Shown: positions 1 to 8,819 of the stretch, one piece after another
Layout of the letters: each line of letters opens with the position of its first letter
How positions within the stretch are numbered: the stretch's first letter is position 1
DNA from: Stenotrophomonas sp. 169
GTDB lineage: Bacteria > Pseudomonadota > Gammaproteobacteria > Xanthomonadales > Xanthomonadaceae
Direction of reading: 5' to 3'
Assembly (NCBI RefSeq): GCF_014621775.1
Contig: NZ_CP061204.1
Location: 1,694,501-1,758,500, forward strand
Length of the DNA stretch: 64,000 nucleotides
Notes under the pieces: generated by a model
The model's database searches: none
What the model was told of the DNA's origin: nothing
What the model saw: the letters and a program-made list of their open reading frames with translations, nothing else
Translations under genes and position numbers: made by a program

Positions 1-670
1 GGCTGCCTTGGCTGCCATTGTTTCTGTCCGGATGCGCGGACGGATTTCGCCGCGAGGGCTGGAATCCGGGCATACCCCGCACCACTTCACTGCTGCCTGC
101 GCCGAAGTCGCCCACGATCAGGCTCGGATGTCCTTCCGCCGTGGCCGCGATCCAGGCCATCAGGTCGTTGGCCTGGTGCTGCCGGTTGGCGGCCGAGTCC
201 GGATCCGTACGCAGCCGCGCCGCATAGATGTTGACCTGGGTCTCGCCCAGTGCCACCCGCATCATGCCGGCCGCGCTGTAGGGCCCCGGCGGATGCAGCA
301 GGGTCACCCCGTCTTCTTCAACCCGCAGGCGGCTGAGCAGCGCACTGCCATGGCGTTCTGCCTGGCTGGGCGGATCGGCGGTAATGAAATCGCAGCTGTA
401 ACGCAGGCGGCTGGCCAACCAGCAGGCCGGATTGCGTCGACCCTCCTGCAGTACCTGTTGTACCGAGATGACATCCGGCCGCAGCGTGGACAGCAACTGC
501 GCGATGGCCTCCCGGCGCGCCAGCCAGGCCGGATCGTCCTGTGCGGGAAGATGCAGGGTGGCCACAGTGAGCTCGGGAACCGGCGCGGACGCGGCAGGCT
601 GCGCACGTAATGCCAACGGAGTCAGCAGAAGGCCAAGGCAGAGCAACACGGGGGAGGGCAGGGCGCGCAT
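1..670 (-). CDS. Endonuclease/exonuclease/phosphatase (EEP) family protein, secreted, partial
   Basis: The gene starts at ATG 670 and runs off the left edge of the window, so about 223 residues of its N-terminal part are visible. The first 20 or so residues (MRALPSPVLLCLGLLLTPLA, then LRAQPA) look like a Sec signal peptide. The following text has the EEP pattern: strand TVATLHL, the helix-strand LLSTLRPDVISVQQV where the metal-binding Glu normally follows, and later LIVGDFGAG, which resembles the conserved GDFN motif. The usual catalytic Glu in the xQE position appears as Gln-Gln (VQQV), and Asn of GDFN is Gly, so activity is uncertain. It is the first gene leftward from a divergent region shared with the peptide transporter at 835. 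The C-terminal half with the catalytic His cannot be seen. Confidence 0.72.
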   Translation of the reverse strand, partial: MRALPSPVLLCLGLLLTPLALRAQPAASAPVPELTVATLHLPAQDDPAWLARREAIAQLLSTLRPDVISVQQVLQEGRRNPACWLASRLRYSCDFITADPPSQAERHGSALLSRLRVEEDGVTLLHPPGPYSAAGMMRVALGETQVNIYAARLRTDPDSAANRQHQANDLMAWIAATAEGHPSLIVGDFGAGSSEVVRGMPGFQPSRRNPSAHPDRNNGSQGS

Positions 671-834
671 AACGATAAGTTTACGCTTGTGCCGTGCAGG
701 TATCGTGACCCCGGATCCACCACAGCTGCGCCTGCCACGCTTTCATGTGCGTGTCATGCAGCCCTGCAGCGTGCGCAGGGCTGGCCCATTCCGGTAACCT
801 TGGCGCTTTCGTGTCCGCAGGAAAGCATCACAGG

Positions 835-2397
835 ATGAGCCATAACGCAGCCGCCCCCGCCGGCAAGGGCACCATGCCGCGCCAGATTCCCTACATCATC
901 GGCAACGAGGCCTGCGAACGGTTCAGTTTCTACGGGATGCGCAACATCCTGGTGCAGTTCCTGATCACCTCGCTGCTGCTGCAGGAGCTCACCGCGGAAG
1001 GACGCGCCGGTGAGGCCAAAGACATCATGCACAGCTTCATGATCGGCGTGTATTTCTTCCCGCTGCTCGGTGGCTGGCTGGCCGACAAGTTCTTCGGCAA
1101 GTACCACACCATTCTGTGGTTCAGCCTTATCTACTGCCTGGGGCACCTGTGCCTGGCGCTGTTTGAAGGCAGCCGCGAAGGCTTCTTCTTCGGGCTTGGG
1201 TTGATCGCGCTCGGTGCCGGTGGCATCAAGCCGCTGGTCGCTTCGTTCATGGGCGACCAGTTCGACCAGAGCAACAAGCACCTGGCGAAACTGGTGTTCG
1301 ATGCCTTCTACTGGATCATCAACTTCGGCTCGCTGTTCGCCTCGCTGCTGATTCCGTTGGTGCTGAAGAACTGGGGCCCGCAGTGGGCCTTCGGCATCCC
1401 CGGCATCCTGATGTTCATCGCGACCTTCGTGTTCTGGCTGGGGCGCAAGCGCTACGTGTTGACTCCGCTGCCGCCGAAGGACCCGCATTCCTTCTCCAAC
1501 GTGGTGCGCACGGCACTGACCGCGCGCGTACCGGGCCGCGGTCGCCCCGGCCTGGCCATTGCGGTGGCCGGCATCGTGCTCGCGGTCGCCTCGTTCGGCC
1601 TGGTGGGATCGCTGGGCATCGTGATCTGCCTGTGCCTCGCGCTGGTGGCCATCCTGGCGGGCATCGGCGGCGGTACGTGGATGCAGCTGGATCGTGCACG
1701 CAGCGTGCATCCGGCCGAGGCGGTGGAGGGCGTGCGCTCGGTCCTGCGCGTGCTGGTGATCTTCGCGCTGACCACGCCGTTCTTCTCGCTGTTCGATCAG
1801 AAAGCATCCACGTGGGTGCTGCAGGGGCAGCAGATGGAGATGCCGAGCTGGTTCACCGCCTCGCAGATGCAGGCGTTGAATCCGCTGCTGGTGATGATCC
1901 TGATCCCGTTCAACAACCTGGTGCTGTACCCGGCACTGCGTCGCTTCGGTTTCGAGCCGACCGCGCTGCGCCGGATGACCGTGGGCATCGCCTTCAGTGG
2001 GCTGGCGTGGATCGTGGTGGGTGGCATCCAGGTGGTGATGGACGGCGGCAACGCGATGTCCATCTTCTGGCAGATGCTGCCGTATGCGCTGTTGACCTTC
2101 GGCGAAGTGCTGGTCTCGGCCACCGGCCTGGAGTTCGCCTACAGCCAGGCCCCGCAGGCGATGAAGGGCGTGGTGATGAGCTTCTGGAACCTGACCACGA
2201 CAATCGGCAACCTGTGGGTGCTGCTGTCCAACGCCGCAGTGCGCAACGATACGGTGACCCATCGGATTGCCAGTACAGGCTTGAGCGAAGCCGCTTTCCT
2301 GATGTTCTTCTTCGCTGGCTTTGCGTTCGTGGCGGCACTGGCCTTCGGCTGGTATGCACGCCGTTACCGCATGGTCGACAACTACCGCGCTGCCTGA
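835..2397 (+). CDS. POT/PTR2 family proton-coupled oligopeptide transporter
   Basis: A protein of 520 residues from ATG 835 that would import di- and tripeptides across the inner membrane with protons. The family signature ExxERFxYYG is seen near residues 25-34 as NEACERFSFYG. It is followed by many hydrophobic segments, consistent with a 12-14 helix MFS-type protein, and by the POT loop ALGAGGIKPLVASFMGDQF. Length fits the family. The ATG at 835 was preferred over an in-frame ATG at 745 because the extra 30 residues do not resemble a family N-terminus and the hydrophobic core starts just after PRQIPYIIGNE. The rhomboid gene follows after 7 nt, so the two may be cotranscribed. Substrate range cannot be judged from sequence. 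Confidence 0.93.
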   Translation: MSHNAAAPAGKGTMPRQIPYIIGNEACERFSFYGMRNILVQFLITSLLLQELTAEGRAGEAKDIMHSFMIGVYFFPLLGGWLADKFFGKYHTILWFSLIYCLGHLCLALFEGSREGFFFGLGLIALGAGGIKPLVASFMGDQFDQSNKHLAKLVFDAFYWIINFGSLFASLLIPLVLKNWGPQWAFGIPGILMFIATFVFWLGRKRYVLTPLPPKDPHSFSNVVRTALTARVPGRGRPGLAIAVAGIVLAVASFGLVGSLGIVICLCLALVAILAGIGGGTWMQLDRARSVHPAEAVEGVRSVLRVLVIFALTTPFFSLFDQKASTWVLQGQQMEMPSWFTASQMQALNPLLVMILIPFNNLVLYPALRRFGFEPTALRRMTVGIAFSGLAWIVVGGIQVVMDGGNAMSIFWQMLPYALLTFGEVLVSATGLEFAYSQAPQAMKGVVMSFWNLTTTIGNLWVLLSNAAVRNDTVTHRIASTGLSEAAFLMFFFAGFAFVAALAFGWYARRYRMVDNYRAA

Positions 2398-2404
2398 GCC
2401 TGAC

Positions 2405-3028
2405 ATGACGCCCGTAAATCTTCTCCTGATCGCCATCACCGTCATCGTGTCCTGGATGGCATTCAACAACCGCAAGCTGGCGGACCGGCTGATCCTGTGG
2501 CCGCCGGCGGTTGACCGCCATCGTCAGTACGACCGCCTGATCACGTATGGCTTCCTGCATGCGGACTGGCCGCATCTGATCTTCAACATGATCACGCTGT
2601 TTTTCTTTGGTGGTCAGATCGAAGGCTTGATGGTGCAGTTGTCAGGCAGCTATCTGACGTATCCGGCGTTCTATCTGGGTGCGCTGGTGATTTCCATCCT
2701 GCCGAGCTACATCAAGAACCAGAAGAACCCGAACTACCTGAGCCTGGGTGCATCGGGCGCGGTGTCGGCGGTGCTGTTCGCCTTCATCCTGCTCAGCCCG
2801 TGGACACTCATCTTCGTGTTCTTCATCCCGGCACCGGCGATCCTCTACGCGGTCTTCTATGTCGGCTACAGCATCTGGATGGACAAGCGCGGTGGCGATC
2901 AGGTCAACCACAGTGCCCACTTGGCCGGCGCCGCGTTCGGCGTGCTGTTCATGCTCGCGATGCAGCCCAGCATCTTCAACCACTTCCTGACCGAGCTGGC
3001 GAACCCGCGCTTCGGCCTCGGCGGCTGA
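2405..3028 (+). CDS. Rhomboid family intramembrane serine protease
   Basis: A 207-residue polytopic inner-membrane protein expected to cleave transmembrane substrates. The catalytic dyad of rhomboids is visible: Ser in GASGAVSA (about residue 117) and His in HSAHLAGAAFG (about residue 172). The upstream HADWPHLIFNM segment matches the HxxxN oxyanion region. Hydrophobic segments precede, contain and follow these motifs, as in the six-helix bacterial core. Start ATG 2405 lies 7 nt after the transporter stop; the longer frame from 2321 is overlap with that gene. A cluster of GTAG palindromes follows immediately. The physiological substrate is unknown. Confidence 0.9.
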   Translation: MTPVNLLLIAITVIVSWMAFNNRKLADRLILWPPAVDRHRQYDRLITYGFLHADWPHLIFNMITLFFFGGQIEGLMVQLSGSYLTYPAFYLGALVISILPSYIKNQKNPNYLSLGASGAVSAVLFAFILLSPWTLIFVFFIPAPAILYAVFYVGYSIWMDKRGGDQVNHSAHLAGAAFGVLFMLAMQPSIFNHFLTELANPRFGLGG

Positions 3029-3044
3029 CACGCGCGCGGGGCGG

Positions 3045-3154
3045 GTAGAGCCGACTTCAGTCGGCTGGGCGGAGCGCGTGCAACATCAGCCGACTGAAGT
3101 CGGCTCTACCAGGGCAGAGCGCGTGCAACGTCAGCCGACTGAAGTCGGCTCTAC
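3045..3154. repeat. GTAG (SMAG/REP-type) palindromes, three copies, two in a 45-bp direct repeat
   Basis: One forward element starting GTAGAGCCGACTTCAGTCGG at 3045 and two reverse elements ending CTAC at 3109 and 3154. Each is a hairpin with complementary arms AGCCGACT/AGTCGGCT. The last two lie in a duplicated block of about 45 bp (roughly 3071-3109 and 3116-3154) that also carries the flank GAGCGCGTGCAAC. Confidence 0.9.
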
Positions 3155-3170
3155 CTCCCGGGGCTGGCGG

Positions 3171-3347
3171 TTACCGTGAGACGGTGTCTACGCCATAGGT
3201 GTCCAGCAGGCGGGTGAAGACTTCCTCGCCGATCTGCTGGAACTGACGGTCGTCAGTATGGCCTTCAACGGCAAGCTGCAGCAGCCCTTCCAGCAGGGTG
3301 GCATCGCTGGCTGTTCCGTCGGGGGCCGGGGTGGGGTAGTGGCGCAT
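3171..3347 (-). CDS. Small conserved-looking hypothetical protein (58 aa)
   Basis: Start ATG 3347 is chosen because an excellent Shine-Dalgarno sequence (AAGGAGGTT on the minus strand, 3351-3359) lies at ideal distance. A longer frame from 3395 would bury this site. The product is acidic, with a helical centre (SDATLLEGLLQLAVEGH, then QQIGEEVFTRLLDTYGVD) and no signal peptide or membrane segment. I do not recognise the family. It is convergent with the rhomboid gene across the repeat cluster and divergent from the GNAT gene at 3538. Confidence 0.7.
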   Translation of the reverse strand: MRHYPTPAPDGTASDATLLEGLLQLAVEGHTDDRQFQQIGEEVFTRLLDTYGVDTVSR

Positions 3348-3537
3348 CAGAACCTCCTTGGTACGGGGGCGGGGTGCAGCGGCAAGCCACCCCATCGACC
3401 CTGTGAGCGGCCGCGCGGCGGATTTCTTTAGCGTGGCCGCCTGCGATACCTCAAAACCCCTTGCCCCTGTTCAGGCTTCACACGATCATGGCGGCTGGCT
3501 GCGCACCATCGGCAGTGCCGCCCAAGGAGTAAGGTCC

Positions 3538-3840
3538 ATGGCTTCGGTCACGCCCCCCGGATTGGCCTATGAGGTCGACCATGATCTGGCCGGCCACCGC
3601 TTCACCGCCCGTGTCCGCGGGCATCTGGCGTTGCTGGAGTACCAGCTGAAGCGCCGCCGCATGGTGATCACCCATACGGAAGTGCCCGAGGCGATCGGGG
3701 GCCGCGGTGTTGCCGGCGAGCTGACCAAAGTGGCGCTGCGCTGGGCGCGCGAGAACAAATACAAGGTGGTCCCCGCCTGCGCATACGCAGAGGCGTTCTT
3801 CGACCGCCACGAGGAGTTTCATGACCTGTTGGCCGGATGA
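3538..3840 (+). CDS. GNAT-type N-acetyltransferase, small YidJ/COG2388-like
   Basis: A protein of 100 residues from ATG 3538 with Shine-Dalgarno AAGGAGT just upstream. The short single-domain GNAT pattern is clear: HxFTARVRGHLALLEYQ for the first strands, ITHTEVPEAIGGRGVAGELTKVALRWARE carrying the acetyl-CoA loop (GGRGVA), and KVVPACAYAEAFFDRHEEF at the end. That last segment is the hallmark of this minimal subfamily. The substrate is unknown in the family. The DUF3298-like lipoprotein gene follows after about 60 nt. Confidence 0.88.
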   Translation: MASVTPPGLAYEVDHDLAGHRFTARVRGHLALLEYQLKRRRMVITHTEVPEAIGGRGVAGELTKVALRWARENKYKVVPACAYAEAFFDRHEEFHDLLAG

Positions 3841-3903
3841 CCCGGCAAGGTCCGTTCTAGCAAGGGAACTACAGTGATGTTGTCTGAAAATCAGGGGAAA
3901 TGC

Positions 3904-4767
3904 ATGGAGCCGGCACCGCGCCGAATTCTCACCGCCTCGCTGCTGAGCCTGGCGGTCACCGTCGTGCTGCTGGCCGGCTGCGGTCGCCAGGGCGATGCGG
4001 ACGGCACCGCGCAGGCACCGGCGTCGTCGGCGGAGAGCGCCCTGCCTGCACCGGTGGCCGAGGCCCCGGCCGACGCACCGGTTGCGTTGACCGATGTCAT
4101 CGAGACCAGCGGACAAGCGGTGGTAGGCATCAGTTATCCCGCCGGGCTGGATCGTTACCCCGGTCTGGCCAAGGCATTACAGGATTACGCCGCCGTCGCG
4201 CGTGGCGAGCTGCAGCAGGCGGTGGACGGGCTGGGCAATGACAAACCGAGCATGCCGTACGAGCTGTCCCTGGCCTTCGAGAAGCAGTTGGAGACCGCTG
4301 ATCTGGTCGTAGTCAAAGCGGAGGGAAGCCGGTACACCGGCGGGGCGCACGGCGAACCCCTGGTGGCACGCTTTGTGTGGCTGCCGCAGCAGGGCCGGAT
4401 GCTGACCGCCGATGAGCTGGTGGCCGATGCGAAGGGATGGAAGGCGATCAGCGATCACGTGGCCGACCAGCTGCGCGAGCGCGTGGCGACCCGCCTGAGC
4501 AGCGAGGATATGGAGCCCGGCGAACTGCAGGAGTCGTTGCGCAGCGCATCGCGGATGATCGCCGATGGTACCGGCGCGAAGGCGGACAATTTCCGTCAGT
4601 TCGAACCGCTGACCGACGCCAGCGGCAAGGTCACCGCGCTGCGGTTCGTGTTCCCGCCCTATCAGGTGGGACCGTATTCCGAAGGCACGCAGACCGCCGA
4701 CGTGCCGGCGGCCGTACTGGCGCCGCTGGTCGCGCCGGAGTACGCCCCCTTGTTCGCGCACAGCTGA
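3904..4767 (+). CDS. Lipoprotein with DUF3298/RsiV-like domain
   Basis: A 287-residue protein from ATG 3904. An in-frame ATG at 3874 exists, but AGGGGAA sits correctly before 3904 and that start gives a normal lipoprotein signal: MEPAPRR, a hydrophobic stretch, then LLAGC with the lipidated Cys near residue 26. After an Ala/Pro-rich linker (about 30-60) comes a globular domain with the DUF4163/DUF3298 style: YPGLAKALQDYAA, GGAHGEPLVARFVWLPQQGRMLTADEL and, near the end, FVFPPYQVGPYSEG, the typical C-terminal strand of DUF3298. In other bacteria such domains occur in anti-sigma factor RsiV and lysozyme-binding proteins. No sigma gene is adjacent, so an envelope role is inferred only. Cfa follows 11 nt later. 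Confidence 0.82.
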   Translation: MEPAPRRILTASLLSLAVTVVLLAGCGRQGDADGTAQAPASSAESALPAPVAEAPADAPVALTDVIETSGQAVVGISYPAGLDRYPGLAKALQDYAAVARGELQQAVDGLGNDKPSMPYELSLAFEKQLETADLVVVKAEGSRYTGGAHGEPLVARFVWLPQQGRMLTADELVADAKGWKAISDHVADQLRERVATRLSSEDMEPGELQESLRSASRMIADGTGAKADNFRQFEPLTDASGKVTALRFVFPPYQVGPYSEGTQTADVPAAVLAPLVAPEYAPLFAHS

Positions 4768-4778
4768 CAGGGGACGGG

Positions 4779-5897
4779 GTGGACGCGGCGCTGCAGGCAC
4801 GTGTCACCACCCTCCTGCATGACGCCGGCATCGAGGTCGGCGGGCCATGTGGACACGATATCCAGGTGCATGACCGGCGCTTCTTCGCGCGGGTCATCGC
4901 CGGTGGTTCGCTGGCGCTGGGCGAAAGCTACATGGACGGCTGGTGGGACGCGCGCCAGCTTGACGATCTGCTGCTGCGTTTGATGCAGGCGCATCTGGAC
5001 CAGCGCGTGCAGGGATGGCGCGACCTGGCTGATGCAGTGCGTGCACGGGTGCTCAATGCGCAGGCGGGGCAGGGCAGCTACGAGGTCGGTCGGCGACATT
5101 ATGATCTGGGCAATGATCTCTACCAGGCGATGCTGGGCCGACGCTTGGTTTACAGCTGTGGCTACTGGCCCAAGGCGCGCGACCTGGATGGCGCGCAGGA
5201 GGCCAAGCTGGACCTGGTGTGCCGCAAGCTTGGCCTGCGCCCAGGGCAGCGTGTGCTGGACATCGGCTGTGGCTGGGGCGAGGCACTGAAGTTCGCCAGT
5301 GAACGGTATGGCGTGAGCGGCGTCGGGGTGACCATCTCCGAGGAGCAGTCGACGCACGCACGCGAGCTGTGTGCGGGGCTACCGGTGGAGATCCGCCTGC
5401 AGGACTATCGCCAACTGGACGAACACTTCGACGCGGTGTTTTCGATCGGCATGTTCGAGCATGTCGGCGTGCGCAATTACCGGCATTTCTTCGACGTGGC
5501 ACGGCGCTGCCTGGCACCGCACGGATTGCTGTTGCTGCACACGATCGGCGGTAATGTCAGCCGCTATCGCACCGATCCCTGGATCGCCCGCTACATCTTC
5601 CCCAACTCGATGCTGCCATCCGCCGCGCAGATCACCCGCGCATTCGAAGGACGCTTCGTGTTGGAGGACTGGCACGGTTTCGGCGCGGACTACGACCTCA
5701 CCCTGCAGGCGTGGCGAAGCAACATTGAACGCGCGTGGGCGTCGCTGGATCCCCGGCGTTACGACGAGCGGTTCAAGCGGATGTGGCGATTCTATCTTGC
5801 GGCGTCGATGGCCAGCTTCCGCTGTCGCCACGCCCAGTTGTGGCAGCTGGTCCTGTCGCCTGATGGCGTGCCGGGCGGTTACACCGCGGCACGTTGA
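4779..5897 (+). CDS. cfa: Cyclopropane-fatty-acyl-phospholipid synthase
   Basis: A 372-residue protein that transfers a methylene from S-adenosylmethionine to unsaturated acyl chains in membrane phospholipids. GTG 4779 is taken as start: AGGGGA lies upstream and the preceding lipoprotein ends at 4767. The N-terminal region has GESYMDGWWD, typical of the family. The lipid-binding switch region shows SYEVGRRHYDLGNDLYQAMLG, and the SAM motif LDIGCGWGEA sits near residues 160-170. The catalytic-site run FSIGMFEHVGVRNY and the signature HTIGGNVSRYRTDPWIARYIFPN follow. Length matches Escherichia coli Cfa. A strong hairpin terminator sits right behind the stop codon. Confidence 0.95.
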   Translation: MDAALQARVTTLLHDAGIEVGGPCGHDIQVHDRRFFARVIAGGSLALGESYMDGWWDARQLDDLLLRLMQAHLDQRVQGWRDLADAVRARVLNAQAGQGSYEVGRRHYDLGNDLYQAMLGRRLVYSCGYWPKARDLDGAQEAKLDLVCRKLGLRPGQRVLDIGCGWGEALKFASERYGVSGVGVTISEEQSTHARELCAGLPVEIRLQDYRQLDEHFDAVFSIGMFEHVGVRNYRHFFDVARRCLAPHGLLLLHTIGGNVSRYRTDPWIARYIFPNSMLPSAAQITRAFEGRFVLEDWHGFGADYDLTLQAWRSNIERAWASLDPRRYDERFKRMWRFYLAASMASFRCRHAQLWQLVLSPDGVPGGYTAAR

Positions 5898-5930
5898 AAA
5901 AAAAATCGCCCGGTTTCCCGGGCGATTCTG
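5898..5930. terminator. Bidirectional rho-independent terminator between cfa and dcp
   Basis: A run of nine A is followed by AATCGCCCGG-TTT-CCGGGCGATT, a near-perfect stem at about 5904-5928. The A tract serves as the U tract for the convergent dcp gene. On the cfa side the hairpin is followed only by TCTGGTC, so termination there is probably weaker. Confidence 0.8.
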
Positions 5931-5959
5931 GTCACACGTTACGTTTTACGCTGAGTCGC

Positions 5960-8128
5960 TCAGTTGCCAGCGCCGGTCAGGCCACGCTTCTCCAGCAGCG
6001 GCTCGATCTGCGGCTCGTGGCCAGCGAAATCGCGGAACAGCTGCATGGCATCGACGCTACCGCCGCGCGACAGCAGGGTCTTGCGGAAATGGTCACCGTT
6101 CTTGCGGCTGAGGCCGCCGTTCTCGTTGAACCACTTCTGGGTGTTGGCATCCAGCACTTCCGACCAGATGTAGGCGTAATAGCCGGCCGAGTAGCCGCCC
6201 ATGATGTGGCTGAAGTACGGGGTCTTGTAGCGCGGCGGAACCGGCGCGTAGAAGATGCCGTCCTTGACCAGCGCATCGGCTTCGAACTTCATCACATCCG
6301 CTGGCGCCGGCACCTGGTCGGCACTGATCTGGTGCCAGCGCTGGTCGAGCATGGCCGCACCCAGATACTCGGTGGTGGCGAAGCCCTGGTTGAACTTGGC
6401 AGCCGCCACGACCTTGTCCAGCAGCGCCTGCGGCATCGCCGAACCATTCTGGTAGTGCTTGGCGTAGTTCTTCAGGATGACCGGATTGTCGGCCCACATC
6501 TCATTGACCTGCGAGGGGAACTCGACGAAGTCGCGCGGCACGGCGGTGCCGGAGAAGTACGGGTACTTCACATCGGAGAACATGCCATGCAGGGCGTGGC
6601 CGAACTCATGGAAGGTGGTGGTCACTTCGTCCCAAGTCAGCAGCGTCGGCTTGCCGGCCGGCGGCTTGGGGATGTTGAGGTGGTTGGCCACCACCGGCTT
6701 GAAGCCGGTCAGTTCGGACTGGGACACATACGAGTTCATCCACGCACCACCGCGCTTGGACGCGCGCGCATACGGGTCGAAGATGAAGATCGCCAGCTGG
6801 CTGCCATCGGCATCGAAGACGTCATACACGGTGACATCGTCGTGGTACACCGGCAGGTCGGTGCGCTGCTTGAAGGTCAGGCCGAACTCCAGCTGCGCGG
6901 CATGGAACACGCCGTTTTCCAGCACGTTCTTCATCTCGAAGTACGGCTTCAGCTGCGATTCGTCGAAGTTGTACTTCGCCTGGCGCACCTTCTCGCTGTA
7001 GAACGCCCAGTCCCAGGCTTCCAGTTTGAAGGTCGGCTTGCCGGCGGCCTTCTGCTCCTGGTCGATCATCGCCTGCAGGTCGGCGGCTTCGCGCTTGGCA
7101 TTGGCCACGGCGGCCGGTGCCAACTGGCCCAGCATCGCATTGACCGCTTCCGGCGTCTTCGCGGTCTGGTTGGTCAGGTTGTAGGCAGCGAAATTCGGGA
7201 AGCCCATCAGCTTGGCCTTGTCGGCGCGCAGCTGCATGATCCGCGATACCAGCGCGGTGTTGTCGAACTCACCGCCGCGGCTGCCGCGGGTCGTCGATGC
7301 CTCGAAGATCTTCTGGCGCAGCGCACGGTTGGCCAGGTTGGTCAGCGGCGGCTGGCCGGTGGTGTTGAGCAGGGTGATCACGTACTTGCCGTCCAGGCCG
7401 CGTGCCTTGGCGGCTTCGGCAGCGGCGCTGATCTGCTCCTGCGACAGCCCGTCGAGTTCCTTGACGTCATCCACGGTGAGCGCCGAGGCATTCACTTCGG
7501 ACTGCACGTTCTGGCTGAACTTCGTGCCCAGGTTGGCCAGCTCGGCATTCATTTCCTTGAGCTTGGTCTTGTCCGCCTCGGACAGCTTGGCACCGGCGCG
7601 GACGTAGTTCTCGTAGTACTTCTCGACCAGGCGCACGCCCTCGGCGTCCAGGCCCAGCTTCTGGCGGCCGTCGTACAGCGCCTGGATGCGGGCGAACAGC
7701 TTGCCGTTCAGTGCGATGGTGTCGCTGTGCGCGGCGAAGCGGGCCGAGTAGTCAGCCTGCAGCTTTTTGCGCGCATCGTTGGTATCGGCACCGACCAGCG
7801 AGAAGAACACGGTGGTGGCACGATCCAGCGTCTCACCGCTCTTTTCCAGCGCGATCAGTGTGTTTTCAAAGGTCGGCTTGGCCTTGTTGTTGGCGATCGC
7901 CTCCACTTCCTTCAGCTGCTGCGCCATGCCGGCGTCGAAGGCCGGGGCGAAGTCGCTATCGGTGATCTTGTCGAACTGCGGGTAGTGCAGCGCAAGGGGG
8001 CTGTCAGCGAAGAACCGGTTGGCCTGCTGTGCAGCAGGGCTGGCTGCCGGGGTGGCGGCGCCGGCCGAATAGGCGGGCAGGGCAAGGCCGAGGGTCATGG
8101 CCACGGCAAGGGCAAGGCGGGTGGTCAA
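5960..8128 (-). CDS. dcp: M3 family zinc metallopeptidase, peptidyl-dipeptidase Dcp
   Basis: A 722-residue protein that would remove C-terminal dipeptides. The zinc site TTFHEFGHALHGMFS lies near residues 504-518 (HExxH at about 507-511), followed about 25 residues later by DFVEFPSQVNEMW with the third ligand Glu. The substrate region GGYSAGYYAYIWSEVLD near the C-terminus is typical of M3 dipeptidyl carboxypeptidases. A signal peptide is visible (MTTRLALAVAMTLGLALPAYSAGAA), so the enzyme is likely periplasmic, unlike cytoplasmic E. coli Dcp. The gene is convergent with cfa and divergent from the glutathione peroxidase at 8244, with a 115-bp promoter region between them. Confidence 0.94.
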   Translation of the reverse strand: MTTRLALAVAMTLGLALPAYSAGAATPAASPAAQQANRFFADSPLALHYPQFDKITDSDFAPAFDAGMAQQLKEVEAIANNKAKPTFENTLIALEKSGETLDRATTVFFSLVGADTNDARKKLQADYSARFAAHSDTIALNGKLFARIQALYDGRQKLGLDAEGVRLVEKYYENYVRAGAKLSEADKTKLKEMNAELANLGTKFSQNVQSEVNASALTVDDVKELDGLSQEQISAAAEAAKARGLDGKYVITLLNTTGQPPLTNLANRALRQKIFEASTTRGSRGGEFDNTALVSRIMQLRADKAKLMGFPNFAAYNLTNQTAKTPEAVNAMLGQLAPAAVANAKREAADLQAMIDQEQKAAGKPTFKLEAWDWAFYSEKVRQAKYNFDESQLKPYFEMKNVLENGVFHAAQLEFGLTFKQRTDLPVYHDDVTVYDVFDADGSQLAIFIFDPYARASKRGGAWMNSYVSQSELTGFKPVVANHLNIPKPPAGKPTLLTWDEVTTTFHEFGHALHGMFSDVKYPYFSGTAVPRDFVEFPSQVNEMWADNPVILKNYAKHYQNGSAMPQALLDKVVAAAKFNQGFATTEYLGAAMLDQRWHQISADQVPAPADVMKFEADALVKDGIFYAPVPPRYKTPYFSHIMGGYSAGYYAYIWSEVLDANTQKWFNENGGLSRKNGDHFRKTLLSRGGSVDAMQLFRDFAGHEPQIEPLLEKRGLTGAGN

Positions 8129-8243
8129 GGTCAGTACTCCACGAAAACAAGTCCCCGAGGGTAACCCGGCGTTGAACGGGGCGGCTTGTGTCGAAAGGCA
8201 TGGACGTTCAGGCTGGGCTGTCTCCTTTCAGGACCGGACCGCC

Positions 8244-8702
8244 ATGGGCAGTGCCTACGACTTCGACATCACGACCCTGGAGGGGGAAACGTACGCGTTG
8301 TCCCGGTATCGCGGTCAGCCCTTGCTGCTGGTCAACGTGGCCAGCCGCTGCGGCTTCACCCCGCAATACGCGGGGTTGGAACAGCTGTGGCAGGAGCGGC
8401 GCGGACAGGGGCTGGTGGTCATCGGCTTTCCGTGCAACCAGTTCGGCGCGCAGGAACCGGGCGACGCCGCGCAGATCCGTGCCTTCTGCTCGCTGGATTA
8501 TCCCGTAACGTTCCCGCTGTCGGCCAAGATCGACGTCAACGGTCCGCACGCCGACCCGCTCTGGCAATGGCTGTCCACGCAGAAGCGTGGCGTGCTGGGC
8601 ACCGCGCGTATCAAGTGGAACTTCACCAAGTTCCTGATCGACCGAGAGGGCCAGGTCGAGGCACGCTTTGCCCCGACCACGAAGCCGGAGCAGATCTTCT
8701 GA
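8244..8702 (+). CDS. Glutathione peroxidase family thiol peroxidase (cytoplasmic)
   Basis: A 152-residue protein from ATG 8244 without signal peptide. The peroxidatic Cys lies in NVASRCGFTPQY (about residue 36), the Gln of the catalytic tetrad in FGAQEPG (about 70), and Trp-Asn in IKWNFTKFLID (about 125). A further Cys in AFCSLDYPVTFPL is at the position used as resolving Cys in thioredoxin-dependent members. This suggests that thioredoxin rather than glutathione is the reductant. An extension of the frame to 8097 overlaps the dcp promoter and has no family match. A second, exported paralogue lies at 43821. Confidence 0.93.
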   Translation: MGSAYDFDITTLEGETYALSRYRGQPLLLVNVASRCGFTPQYAGLEQLWQERRGQGLVVIGFPCNQFGAQEPGDAAQIRAFCSLDYPVTFPLSAKIDVNGPHADPLWQWLSTQKRGVLGTARIKWNFTKFLIDREGQVEARFAPTTKPEQIF

Positions 8703-8721
8703 AAAAAGGGGACGGATCCCG

Positions 8722-8798
8722 GTAGCGCCGAGCCATGCTCGGCGGGCCTTTTATGGTGCCACGGCCCGCTGCGCTCGCCGAGCGTGGCTCGGCGTTAC
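8722..8798. repeat. GTAG palindrome dimer (SMAG/REP-type)
   Basis: GTAGCGCCGAGCCATGCTCGGCG is followed about 30 bp later by its inverted partner CGCCGAGCGTGGCTCGGCGTTAC. The two hairpins face each other between the convergent peroxidase and fpr genes. Confidence 0.88.
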
Positions 8799-8819
8799 CG
8801 CGCTTCAGCCAGCTTCTGC

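Noticed and set aside
5894..8164. 756-residue open frame on the plus strand opposite dcp
   Set aside because: Shadow frame of the peptidase; lacks motifs, signal or a ribosome site and starts within a terminator.
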